Part shown: piece by piece, positions 1-7,277 of the stretch
Layout of the letters: every line of letters starts with the position of its first letter
How positions within the stretch are numbered: the stretch's first letter is position 1
DNA from: Curvibacter sp.
Lineage (GTDB): Bacteria; Pseudomonadota; Gammaproteobacteria; Burkholderiales; Burkholderiaceae_C
Assembly: GCA_020248905.1 (NCBI GenBank)
Contig: JADCGR010000035.1
Span: forward strand, 1-36,402
Reading direction: 5' to 3'
Length of the DNA stretch: 36,402 nt
Position numbers and translations under genes: made by a program
The notes under the pieces: generated by a model
Seen by the model: the letters and a program-made list of their open reading frames with translations, nothing else
Told to the model about the DNA's origin: nothing
The model's database searches: none

Positions 1-155
1 ACATCCGGCCGGATGCGCCGACGGGCCCTTTGCCCACCCAATCGCTTGCGTGTGCCTACGGGCACACGACGCGCGATGCGGGCGGTCAAATCATCCCTTT
101 TTTGACTCGAACGCGCATGGCGGGACTTGTTCAGACCTTCCTTAGAAATCCAGCG
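1..155. other. Left edge, no gene seen
   Basis: No coding region is supported here. At 49-68 there is a perfect 8-bp stem with a 4-base loop (CGTGTGCC, TACG, GGCACACG). It lies about 90 bases beyond the stop of the leftward ligase/hydratase gene but has no T-tract on either side, so I do not call it a terminator. Confidence 0.5.
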
Positions 156-2534
156 CTACCGATCGACAAAGAAGGGTTGCCTGCGCTCCAAGAAGGCACG
201 GGTGCCCTCCAGCTTGTCTTCGGTCGCGAGCGAGGAGTAAAACAAGCGCCGCTCGAACACAAGCCCCTCCGCCAGAGAGGTTTCGTACGCCCTGTTGATC
301 GCTTCCTTGGCCATGCGCACCGTCATCGTGGAGTTCGCTGCGATCCTCTTGGCTAGCGCTAAGGCGGTAGGCATGATCTCGCCCTCAGGAACCACCCGGG
401 AGACCAAACCCAGCGCCAGAGCATCGTTGGCATTCAACTGAACATCACCAGTGAGGATGATCTCCATGGCCCTTGACTTTCCGATCTGCCGCACAAGACG
501 TTGAGTGCCGCCGGCACCCGGAAAGATCCCGAGCCGGACTTCAGGAAGCCCAAATTCAGCAGTGTCGCTCGCCACGATGATGTCGCACATCAAGGCGAGC
601 TCACATCCACCACCCAACGCCAAGCCACTGACCGCCGCAATCAACGGTTTCCTGCACTGGGCGATGCGGGACCATCCAATGGTGAAGAAGTCGTCGTCCA
701 GCGCCTTGACAAACGTCCGCGCGGCCATTTCGTTGATGTCTGCCCCAACCGAGAAGTACTTTGGGGTTCCGGCCCGCAGGATCATGCAGCGAACGCCTCT
801 GTCCTGGTCCATTCGGTGCAGCGCATCGGCGATCTCCGAGATGAAGGCTTCATTGAGCGCATTGATCCCCTTGGGGCCGTGCATGGTCACCACCCCGATC
901 CCGTCCTTGACCTCAGCTCGGACGAACTGATAGTTCGGCGGTGGCGGCGCAACAGGTGCCGGCAGCTCGACCGGTTTGGCTTCACTGAGACGGTGCCGCA
1001 TCACTTTGCCTGAACCTGTTTTCGGCAGATCTTCAACGAAAACGACGCGCCTGGGCGCCTTGTATGGCGCGAGCCTGTCGCGCGCCGCCTGCTCGACCTC
1101 ACCCGCCAAGGCAGTGCAATCAGGCTTGAGCACAACGTAGGCCACGGCGATCTCGCCTTTGTCCACATCGTCAACCTTACCCACCGCCACCATCGCGACG
1201 GCCGGGTGCTGGGAAATCGCACGCTCCACTTCAGCCGGGTAGATGTTGTAGCCAGCACTGATGATGATGTCCTTGGTGCGGCCGACGATGTACAGATTGC
1301 CTTCCTGGTCTTGGGATGCAAGGTCCCCGGTGTGCAGCCATCCATCGGCATCGATCGTCTCTTGGGTGGCTTCGGGACGATTGAGATAGCCCTGCATCAC
1401 GAGGGGACCTCGGATTAGTAGTTCACCGAGCCGGACGGATTCGTCGTCGCCACTCTCCTGAGCGGGCATGACGCGCGCCTCCACGCCCGGCAGCGGTCTG
1501 CCGATGGAGCCCACTGGGCCTCTGCGATGTCGGTCATGAGTCACGGCCGGGCCGGCGAGTTCGGTCATCCCCCACAACTCGAGCAGCGGACATCCAAAGA
1601 CGCGCTCCACCTCCGTGATCGTCTCTTCAGGGATCGACTGCCCCCCGACGGTGCACAGCGTCAGCGAACGGACGTCATGAACTGACAAACGCGAGTGCGA
1701 CAGCAGGCGAAAGTACATGGTCGGCACGCCCTCGAACATCGTGACCTTGTGGGTTGCGATGGCTTCCAAGGTGGTTTCGGCATCGAAGCGGCGCAGCAAC
1801 ACAAAGCGTCCCCCAACGAGCATGCTTGCGTGAATGATGGCGTTGCCATAGACGTGGGTACAGGGCAGGGCCGATAGAAATACATCGTGGCGGGTACGAC
1901 CGTGGGTCTTTGCCGTCAGCGATGCACTCAACAGGATGTTTCGGTGCGACAGCATGGCACCCTTGGGCTTTCCCGTACTGCCCGAGGTATAGCTGATGCT
2001 CGATAGATGATCGGGCGGGATGTCAACGAAATGAAAGTCCTCGCAGCCGCTTGCAATCAAATCCGACTGGCGTAACCCGCCCGTGACGGTCACAGCCTCA
2101 AAGGACAACACGACGATGGACAGGGATGTGTCAATCTGAATCTGTCCAATGGCAGCAGGATCGGCCAATCCGGTGATCAGAGCCGTCGCGCCGCAATCCT
2201 TGATGATGTAGGTAACCTCATCGGGCGTCAGCATGGCGTCCACTGGAACGATGACGGCGCCGGTCTTGGCCACCCCATAGTAAGCAACGAGCCAGTCTCG
2301 TGAATTGGGCACATGCAAAACAACCCGGGTGGCGGGGCATACGCCCTCGGACACAAGGGCGGCTGCAAATCGATTGCTGTCTCGGTCCAGCTCCCGAAAA
2401 CTGGACCACGCTCCCTCAAAAAACAGCGCAGGTGCATCCCCAAAACGCTGCGCTGCTTCAGGCAAAACCGCACCGAGGCAAGTTGGTTCTAGGACCACAT
2501 GATCCTTCGTGGACGTGTCAGAAACTTCAATCAT
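156..2534 (-). CDS. Fused acyl-CoA synthetase / enoyl-CoA hydratase
   Basis: A two-domain protein of about 792 residues. The N-terminal ~520 residues are an ANL-family AMP-forming acyl-CoA ligase that activates a carboxylic acid with ATP and CoA. Visible motifs (numbered from an upstream in-frame TTG at 2585) are the P-loop YTSGSTGKPKG near 199-209, LWGMTE near 337, GWLHTGD near 415 and the C-terminal KTGSGK lysine near 527. A proline-rich linker (about 536-551) leads into a complete crotonase domain with the oxyanion-hole segment GGGCELA (658-664) and both typical catalytic glutamates (E662 and E682, the latter in FGLPEVRLG). I chose the ATG at 2534 because GAGGTG lies 6 bases upstream; the TTG at 2585 lacks a ribosome site. 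The gene follows the TetR gene by about 50 bases and is probably co-transcribed with it. The substrate is unknown. Ligation followed by hydration of an unsaturated acyl-CoA would be consistent with the two domains, but that is inference. Confidence 0.9.
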   Translation of the reverse strand: MIEVSDTSTKDHVVLEPTCLGAVLPEAAQRFGDAPALFFEGAWSSFRELDRDSNRFAAALVSEGVCPATRVVLHVPNSRDWLVAYYGVAKTGAVIVPVDAMLTPDEVTYIIKDCGATALITGLADPAAIGQIQIDTSLSIVVLSFEAVTVTGGLRQSDLIASGCEDFHFVDIPPDHLSSISYTSGSTGKPKGAMLSHRNILLSASLTAKTHGRTRHDVFLSALPCTHVYGNAIIHASMLVGGRFVLLRRFDAETTLEAIATHKVTMFEGVPTMYFRLLSHSRLSVHDVRSLTLCTVGGQSIPEETITEVERVFGCPLLELWGMTELAGPAVTHDRHRRGPVGSIGRPLPGVEARVMPAQESGDDESVRLGELLIRGPLVMQGYLNRPEATQETIDADGWLHTGDLASQDQEGNLYIVGRTKDIIISAGYNIYPAEVERAISQHPAVAMVAVGKVDDVDKGEIAVAYVVLKPDCTALAGEVEQAARDRLAPYKAPRRVVFVEDLPKTGSGKVMRHRLSEAKPVELPAPVAPPPPNYQFVRAEVKDGIGVVTMHGPKGINALNEAFISEIADALHRMDQDRGVRCMILRAGTPKYFSVGADINEMAARTFVKALDDDFFTIGWSRIAQCRKPLIAAVSGLALGGGCELALMCDIIVASDTAEFGLPEVRLGIFPGAGGTQRLVRQIGKSRAMEIILTGDVQLNANDALALGLVSRVVPEGEIMPTALALAKRIAANSTMTVRMAKEAINRAYETSLAEGLVFERRLFYSSLATEDKLEGTRAFLERRQPFFVDR

Positions 2535-2586
2535 CATCTTCACCTCAATCATCCAGATGTCGTCGCCCCAATCCCTGCCCGACAAC

Positions 2587-3318
2587 TTATCGGCCCCTAG
2601 CCATAGGGTGCATCAGGGCCCGAAGGCAGTCTTCGCCGATACGATTGACCATCATCTCGACTGAGGTCGCACTCGACTTAAGCGCACCGCTGACAAGCAA
2701 GGTCGACAGCCCATGGATCGCTGACCAGACCAGCAACTCGGCGCCTTCGCGCCGAGCCGGATCGATGAGCCCTGCCTTCATCAACTCATCCAGAGTGCGG
2801 CTCAGGGCGGCGTAGGGGCTCACTGCGCCAGGCTGGTTGTCACAGAGGTCAACAGTTGCCGCCTCACTTGGGTCACCTGGCTGAGTCCCGAGAGATCTCC
2901 CGGCCCCATAGGGTCCGAACATCACGGCAAACCGCTCCGGCTGCTCGAGGGCAAAGCCCACGTAGGCGTGCCCTTGCGCGATGAAACGAGCCCTCGCCGC
3001 GCGGGCGCCCTTGCCGCGCACGCTGTCCTTAGCCGCCTGAAAACGCTGCCCCATTTCGGCATATGCATCTTGGGCGATGACTCTGAGGAGCGCTGACTTG
3101 TCCTCGAAATGACGATAGGCTGCGCTCGGTGAAACGCCCACGGCCAGAGCGGCCTCACGCAGTGAAAACTCCTCCAGGCCATTCCTGGCGATCAAGCTTA
3201 CCGCCGCACGCTTGAGCGCGGCGGGCAGGTCGCCGTGGTGATAGCTCTCACGAACGGGAGCTCGTGAAGCAGAGCCAACTCTGGATTGCCGATGAGTTTT
3301 CTGTGCGGTGGTGTTCAT
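2587..3318 (-). CDS. TetR/AcrR family transcriptional regulator
   Basis: A 243-residue repressor-type protein. After a basic 25-residue leader comes YHHGDLPAAL and a TetR helix-turn-helix with FSLREAALAVGVS and AAYRHFEDKSALL (about residues 50-82). The YHHGDL opening and the long C-terminal half resemble TetR proteins with the WHG-type ligand domain. The ATG at 3318 faces the rightward hydrolase gene at 3383 across 64 bases, the usual layout for a TetR protein that controls its divergent neighbour and itself. The ligase/hydratase gene lies downstream in the same direction. The ligand may be an acyl-CoA or the catabolic substrate of the flanking genes; this is inferred only from context. Confidence 0.92.
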   Translation of the reverse strand: MNTTAQKTHRQSRVGSASRAPVRESYHHGDLPAALKRAAVSLIARNGLEEFSLREAALAVGVSPSAAYRHFEDKSALLRVIAQDAYAEMGQRFQAAKDSVRGKGARAARARFIAQGHAYVGFALEQPERFAVMFGPYGAGRSLGTQPGDPSEAATVDLCDNQPGAVSPYAALSRTLDELMKAGLIDPARREGAELLVWSAIHGLSTLLVSGALKSSATSVEMMVNRIGEDCLRALMHPMARGR

Positions 3319-3327
3319 GCCTGTATG

Positions 3328-3356
3328 TTGACATCATTCACATCAGTCTGTAAAGT
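3328..3356 (+). promoter_or_regulatory. Sigma70 promoter for the rightward operon
   Basis: TTGACA at 3328-3333, a 17-base spacer, then TAAAGT at 3351-3356 (4 of 6 matches to TATAAT). A ribosome site TTGGAG sits at 3372-3377, 5 bases before the ATG at 3383. The promoter lies in the 64-base gap between the divergent TetR and hydrolase genes. Confidence 0.65.
3331..3345. promoter_or_regulatory. Candidate TetR operator (direct repeat)
   Basis: ACATCA occurs twice, at 3331-3336 and 3340-3345, inside the spacer of the rightward promoter. Protein bound here would block that promoter. TetR sites are more often palindromic, and the dyad symmetry here is weak, so this is only a candidate. Confidence 0.3.
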
Positions 3357-3382
3357 AAAGCTGCATATATCTTGGAGTCTGC

Positions 3383-4150
3383 ATGCGCAATGTACTTCGA
3401 TCACTCCTCGCCATGCTGGCTGCGGCTTTGCTTGTGGGCGCAGAGGCACAGCCCACGACGCCCGAGGTTCTGACATTCAAGTTGTCCATGTCGAATATCC
3501 ATGCCATCAGGGGCGCACGCATCGTTCTAGTGGATGCCGGCAGCAAGGGAGATTTGCCCAAGCTCGAGGCAGAGATGGGGCGTGCGGGTATTGGCTGGAG
3601 AGACATCGCGGCGGTGATCGTCACCCACGGCCACTCCGATCACGCGGCCCTTGCCGCTGAGATTCGCAGGCGCAGCGGTGCCGCCCTTATTCTGGGTAGC
3701 GGCGATGTGGAGATGGCTGGCACCGGCCATAACGATGAGCTCAAGCCCACCAACTTCATGGCCACGCTCCTCAAGAAGTTCGCCATCGACCCCACCTACG
3801 AGGCCTTCAAGCCCGACCGAGTGGTTGAGCGCGAGCTGAGGCTCGGTGAGTGGGGCATCGCCGGCCGGGTGTACCAGCTGCCAGGCCACACCCCGGGCTC
3901 GCTGGTGGTCGAGCTCGACGACGGCCGCAGCTTCGTTGGCGACATGATGCTGGGCGGCTATCTGGGCGGGGCCTTGATGCCGCAGCGCGCAGGCGAGCAC
4001 TACTTTCATGCCGATCGACACCGCAACTTCGAGAACATCCACACCCTGCTGAAGGGCCCCGGCAAGCTGTTCTTCCTGGGGCATGGCGGACCGGTTACCC
4101 GGGAATCAGTCGTTGCCGCGTTTGGCAGCGGGGAACCTGGGGCTCACTGA
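3383..4150 (+). CDS. Secreted metallo-beta-lactamase-fold hydrolase
   Basis: 255 residues with a signal peptide (about 1-22, ending VGAEA). The metal motif THGHSDH (H82, H84, D86, H87) is complete, followed by H169 in LPGHTPGS, D187 in FVGDMM and H234 in FLGHGG, which is what a two-zinc MBL hydrolase needs. Export to the periplasm is predicted. The family covers lactamases, lactonases and thioesterase-like hydrolases, so the substrate cannot be read from sequence. It is the first gene of the rightward set that continues into the dehalogenase, GST and SDR genes, with a clear promoter and ribosome site. Confidence 0.88.
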   Translation: MRNVLRSLLAMLAAALLVGAEAQPTTPEVLTFKLSMSNIHAIRGARIVLVDAGSKGDLPKLEAEMGRAGIGWRDIAAVIVTHGHSDHAALAAEIRRRSGAALILGSGDVEMAGTGHNDELKPTNFMATLLKKFAIDPTYEAFKPDRVVERELRLGEWGIAGRVYQLPGHTPGSLVVELDDGRSFVGDMMLGGYLGGALMPQRAGEHYFHADRHRNFENIHTLLKGPGKLFFLGHGGPVTRESVVAAFGSGEPGAH

Positions 4151-4202
4151 CTGGGACGGTAGATAAGCCACGCCAGAACCTTATGATTCATCCGACGATC
4201 GC

Positions 4203-5094
4203 ATGACGCTGCTTCGCACGCCTGACGAACGATTCCAGGATCTGCCCCAATGGCCCTGGGCTCCTCGCTATCTGGACGATCTGCCGGGGTTCGAGGGAAT
4301 CCGTGTCCATCGGGTCGATGAGCCAGGCCGCCCGGGGGCGCCAACCGCCCTGCTGCTGCACGGCAACCCAACCTGGAGCTACCTTTACCGCACGATGATC
4401 CCGGTGTTTCTGGACGCCGGCCTGCGCGTTGTGGCGCCCGACCTGATCGGCTTCGGCCGATCCGACAAGCCCGCCGACGCATCGTTTCATCGCTTCGCGA
4501 CACACCGGCACTTCCTGATGAGCCTGATCGAGCGCCTCGACCTGAGCAACGTGATGCTGGTCGTGCAGGACTGGGGCGGCATCCTGGGGCTCACGCTGCC
4601 CATGGCGATGTCCCAGCGCGTCACGCGCATCCTGGCGATGAACACGATGCTGCCTCTGGGTGAGGTGTCCGAAGGCTTCCTGCAGTGGCGCAACTACTGC
4701 AACAGCACGCCGGACATGGCCGTCGGGCGGCTGCTGGCGCGGGGTCGCCCGGAGTTGACTGCGGCTGAACAGGCGGCCTATGACGCACCTTTCCCCGATG
4801 CACGCCATAAGGCGGCCCTGGCCGCCTTCGCCAACATGGTGCCCGACTCGCCCGAGGCCGACGGCGCCGACATCGGTCGGCGAGCTGCAAGACCTGAAGG
4901 AAGAGTGGTCGGGCCAGAGCCTGCTGGCCATCGGCCAACGCGACCCGGTGCTGGGCGAGCCGGTGATGCGGCGCCTGGCTGCGACCATCCAGGGCTGCCC
5001 CGAGCCCCTGCTGATCCCCGAGGCCGGGCACTTCGTGCAGGAGTGGGGTGAGCCTATTGCGCGCCGTGCACTCCGGCACTTTGGGTGGACCTGA
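4203..5094 (+). pseudogene. Haloalkane dehalogenase, frameshifted
   Basis: An alpha/beta-hydrolase closest in pattern to the HLD-I (DhlA-type) haloalkane dehalogenases, which hydrolyse carbon-halogen bonds to an alcohol and halide. The first frame has HGNP (53-56, oxyanion/halide Asn), VAPDLIGFGRSDKP and the nucleophile elbow VVQDWGG (D123, with the halide-binding W124). The second frame, ending at 5094, has IGQRDPVLG (catalytic acid), the strongly conserved GCPEPLLIPEAGHFVQEWGE (catalytic His) and the C-terminal helix. The frames join if one G of the GG at 4879-4880 is removed, giving IGRELQDLKEEW and a total of about 296 residues, normal for the family. As written, the product would read out of frame and lack the catalytic acid and histidine. 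It is either a true inactivating insertion or a sequencing error. Confidence 0.85.
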
Positions 5095-5129
5095 TGTCAG
5101 GCTCACAATATTGATCACGAGGTAACACC

Positions 5130-5738
5130 ATGATCCTGTATGACCTGCCTTCGGGCATGCACCCGCGCCGCGTACGCATCTTCCTGGCCGAGAAGGGCGT
5201 GACGATCCCCACGAAGGTGGTGGACTCGTCCAAGGGCGAGAACCAGCTCCCCGAATTCCTGCAGCTCAATCCGATGGGCCGGCTACCGGTGCTGCAACTC
5301 GATGACGGCACGGCCCTGGCCGAGTCACTGGCCATCTGTCGCTACCTCGAGGCCCTTTATCCGCAGCCGGCCCTGTTCGGCGAGGGCGCCCAGCAGGCCG
5401 CGATGGTGGACATGTGGACGCGGCGCATGGAGCAGCAGGTCTCCAACACCATCGCCGACATCTTCGTGCACGCCAGCGAGTACTACCGCACCCGCCTGAC
5501 CCAGGTGCCGGCCTATGCGGAGTGGTCGCGGGTGAAGATCATGTCCACGCTGGCCTGGCTCGATGGCGAACTGGCCTCACGGCCCTTCATCGCCGGTCAG
5601 GCCTACACCATGGCCGACATCGTAGCCCAGTGTGCCTTCGTGCTGGGCAAGGCGGAGGGGATACGTATCCCCTCCGAGCAGACAAACCTCACGCGCTGGT
5701 TCGCTGAGGTCACCGCCCGCCCCACGGCCCGCGCCTGA
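5130..5738 (+). CDS. Glutathione S-transferase family protein
   Basis: 202 residues: an N-terminal thioredoxin-like domain (about 1-80) starting MILYDLPSGMHPRRVRI, with the glutathione-contact motif ESLAICRYLE near 65, and an all-helical C-terminal domain including the ITD-like element YTMADI. A GAGG ribosome site precedes the ATG. The gene follows the dehalogenase by 35 bases and precedes the SDR by 12. In this setting a role in glutathione-dependent handling of a halogenated or electrophilic intermediate is possible, but the sequence alone does not show it. Confidence 0.9.
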   Translation: MILYDLPSGMHPRRVRIFLAEKGVTIPTKVVDSSKGENQLPEFLQLNPMGRLPVLQLDDGTALAESLAICRYLEALYPQPALFGEGAQQAAMVDMWTRRMEQQVSNTIADIFVHASEYYRTRLTQVPAYAEWSRVKIMSTLAWLDGELASRPFIAGQAYTMADIVAQCAFVLGKAEGIRIPSEQTNLTRWFAEVTARPTARA

Positions 5739-5750
5739 ACAGGTTAGCGC

Positions 5751-6479
5751 ATGAACACCACCAAGGTCTGCTGCGTCATCGGCGCGGGTGACGCCACCGG
5801 CGGGGCCATTGCCCGGCGCTTTGCGCGCGAGGGCTATGAAGTCTGCGTGGCCCGGCGCACCGAATCGGCCTTGGCGCCGCTCGTCGAATCCATCCAGGCC
5901 GCCGGCGGCCGCGCACATGCCTTCGGACTCGACGCCCGACGCGAGGACGCGGTCACCACCTTCGTTGATCGCGTGGAGTCCACCATTGGCCCGATCGAGG
6001 TGATGGTGTTCAACGTAGGCGGCAACGTGCGGTTTCCAATCCTGGAGACCACCTCCAAGAAATATTTCAAGGTCTGGGAAATGTGTGCCATGGCCGGGTT
6101 CCTGGCCGGGCGCGAAGCCGCGCGCGTCATGCTGCCCCGCAGGCGGGGCAGCATCCTGTTCACCGGCGCCACCGCCAGCACGCGGGGCGCTGCAGGCTTT
6201 GCCGCCTTTGCCGGCGGCAAGGCCGCTTTGCGAGCACTGGCGCAGTCCATGGCGCGTGAACTGGGGCCCAAGGGTCTGCATGTGGCCCATGTCATCGTTG
6301 ATGGAATGATCGACACCACATTCACCCGCACACAGTTCGCCGAGCATGTCGCCTCCGTTGGGCCACAGGGCATCCTCGACCCTGAACACATCGCCGAGTC
6401 GTACTGGTGGCTGCATCAGCAACCGCGGGATGCGTGGAGTTTCGAACTTGATCTGAGACCGTGGGTCGAAAAGTGGTGA
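5751..6479 (+). CDS. SDR-fold protein lacking the catalytic tyrosine
   Basis: 242 residues with the short-chain dehydrogenase Rossmann fold: a variant cofactor motif GAGDATGGAIA (11-21), FNVGGNV in place of NNAG, and ARELGPKGLHVAHV after the active site. At the usual YxxxK position the sequence is F153-x3-K157 (FAGGK), so the catalytic Tyr is replaced by Phe, and the position 13 residues earlier, normally Ser, is A140. A nucleotide-binding fold with an altered or absent dehydrogenase chemistry is suggested. Some SDR subfamilies do share this FAAFA-type segment. It is the last gene of the rightward block. Confidence 0.85.
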   Translation: MNTTKVCCVIGAGDATGGAIARRFAREGYEVCVARRTESALAPLVESIQAAGGRAHAFGLDARREDAVTTFVDRVESTIGPIEVMVFNVGGNVRFPILETTSKKYFKVWEMCAMAGFLAGREAARVMLPRRRGSILFTGATASTRGAAGFAAFAGGKAALRALAQSMARELGPKGLHVAHVIVDGMIDTTFTRTQFAEHVASVGPQGILDPEHIAESYWWLHQQPRDAWSFELDLRPWVEKW

Positions 6480-6619
6480 TCTTCGCAATGGACCCATCCG
6501 AATAGCACATTAGCGAGCAGCAGTAGACAAGTGCTTACCTGAAAGCTTCATCCACTGAAGCTCTTTGTTGTTGGAGCGACCGGCTCGCCAATCACGTCGC
6601 AGGATTTCATGCCGCTCAC

Positions 6620-6853
6620 TCAATCTGGCCGGGCAAAGATCACTGGCGGTACGCCAAAGTCCATACCCGCAACCTTGAACGCAGACTCAAGCGTATCGTC
6701 CGCAGCCATCTTCAGTTGATCCGCAGACACCACCGCGCCAGTCTGGGCTGTGTGGCTCCAAGCAATGTCCCTCAATCGCCGCACGTCTGCTGCATGGGAC
6801 GAAACTACCCCGCTGGGCTTGAAGGATACGAACCCAGAAACTTCAAATTTCAG
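6620..6853 (-). other. Open frame of 77 codons without an ATG
   Basis: Reading leftward from CTG at 6853 to TGA at 6622-6620 gives an open frame with plausible protein composition: it begins LKFEVSGFVSFKPSG, contains QLKMAADDTLESAFKVAG and ends VPPVIFARPD. The in-frame stop just upstream is at 6865-6863, and no ATG or GTG lies between. It follows the membrane-protein gene by 23 bases in the same direction. It may be a gene whose start was lost, a CTG-started gene or a remnant. I do not recognise the family. Confidence 0.35.
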
Positions 6854-6876
6854 CTCACCGGATCACTGCCCAGAGA

Positions 6877-7269
6877 TCACGAGTGGTGCAGGATCATCAC
6901 CAGAGACAGTATCAGTAAGCCGCCGACCAAAAGGGCGTTTCCAACGCCTCCGCGCTCACGCGAGAACATGCCCTGCTGGACGAAGTAGGTCGCATCAATG
7001 ATCGCGAGGAAGAGCATCATGCCCGCCGCAACCAGTGCAAGTTTTGAGCCCTGAACAATGCCGCCCATACTCATTAAAGAAGAAACGACAAGCAGAAGCG
7101 CCAGCACAAGATCTGGAACAACGAAAGCTTGTTCATGCTGCCGGTATCCTTGGGGCCAGAAAGACTCGTCGTGCTTGGCCCGAAACCACCAGCTCCAAAA
7201 GACAACAATTCCAAGCGCCGTCGCCAGCTGAAGCCCAATGAGCAAAAGGTCAATTAGCTGGAGGTTCAT
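6877..7269 (-). CDS. Small four-helix membrane protein
   Basis: 130 residues with four predicted membrane helices at about 5-29, 50-68, 75-93 and 109-127, and a conserved-looking charged loop AKHDESFWPQGYRQHEQ (31-47). I do not recognise a family. The ATG lies 8 bases downstream of the decarboxylase stop codon, so the two are very likely one transcript. A transport or membrane-anchoring role for the product of the neighbouring enzymes is possible but unproven. Confidence 0.75.
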   Translation of the reverse strand: MNLQLIDLLLIGLQLATALGIVVFWSWWFRAKHDESFWPQGYRQHEQAFVVPDLVLALLLVVSSLMSMGGIVQGSKLALVAAGMMLFLAIIDATYFVQQGMFSRERGGVGNALLVGGLLILSLVMILHHS

Positions 7270-7277
7270 GGGTCACT

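Noticed and set aside
49-68. An 8-bp hairpin as terminator of the ligase/hydratase gene.
   Set aside because: No T-tract on either strand and about 90 bases from the stop codon.
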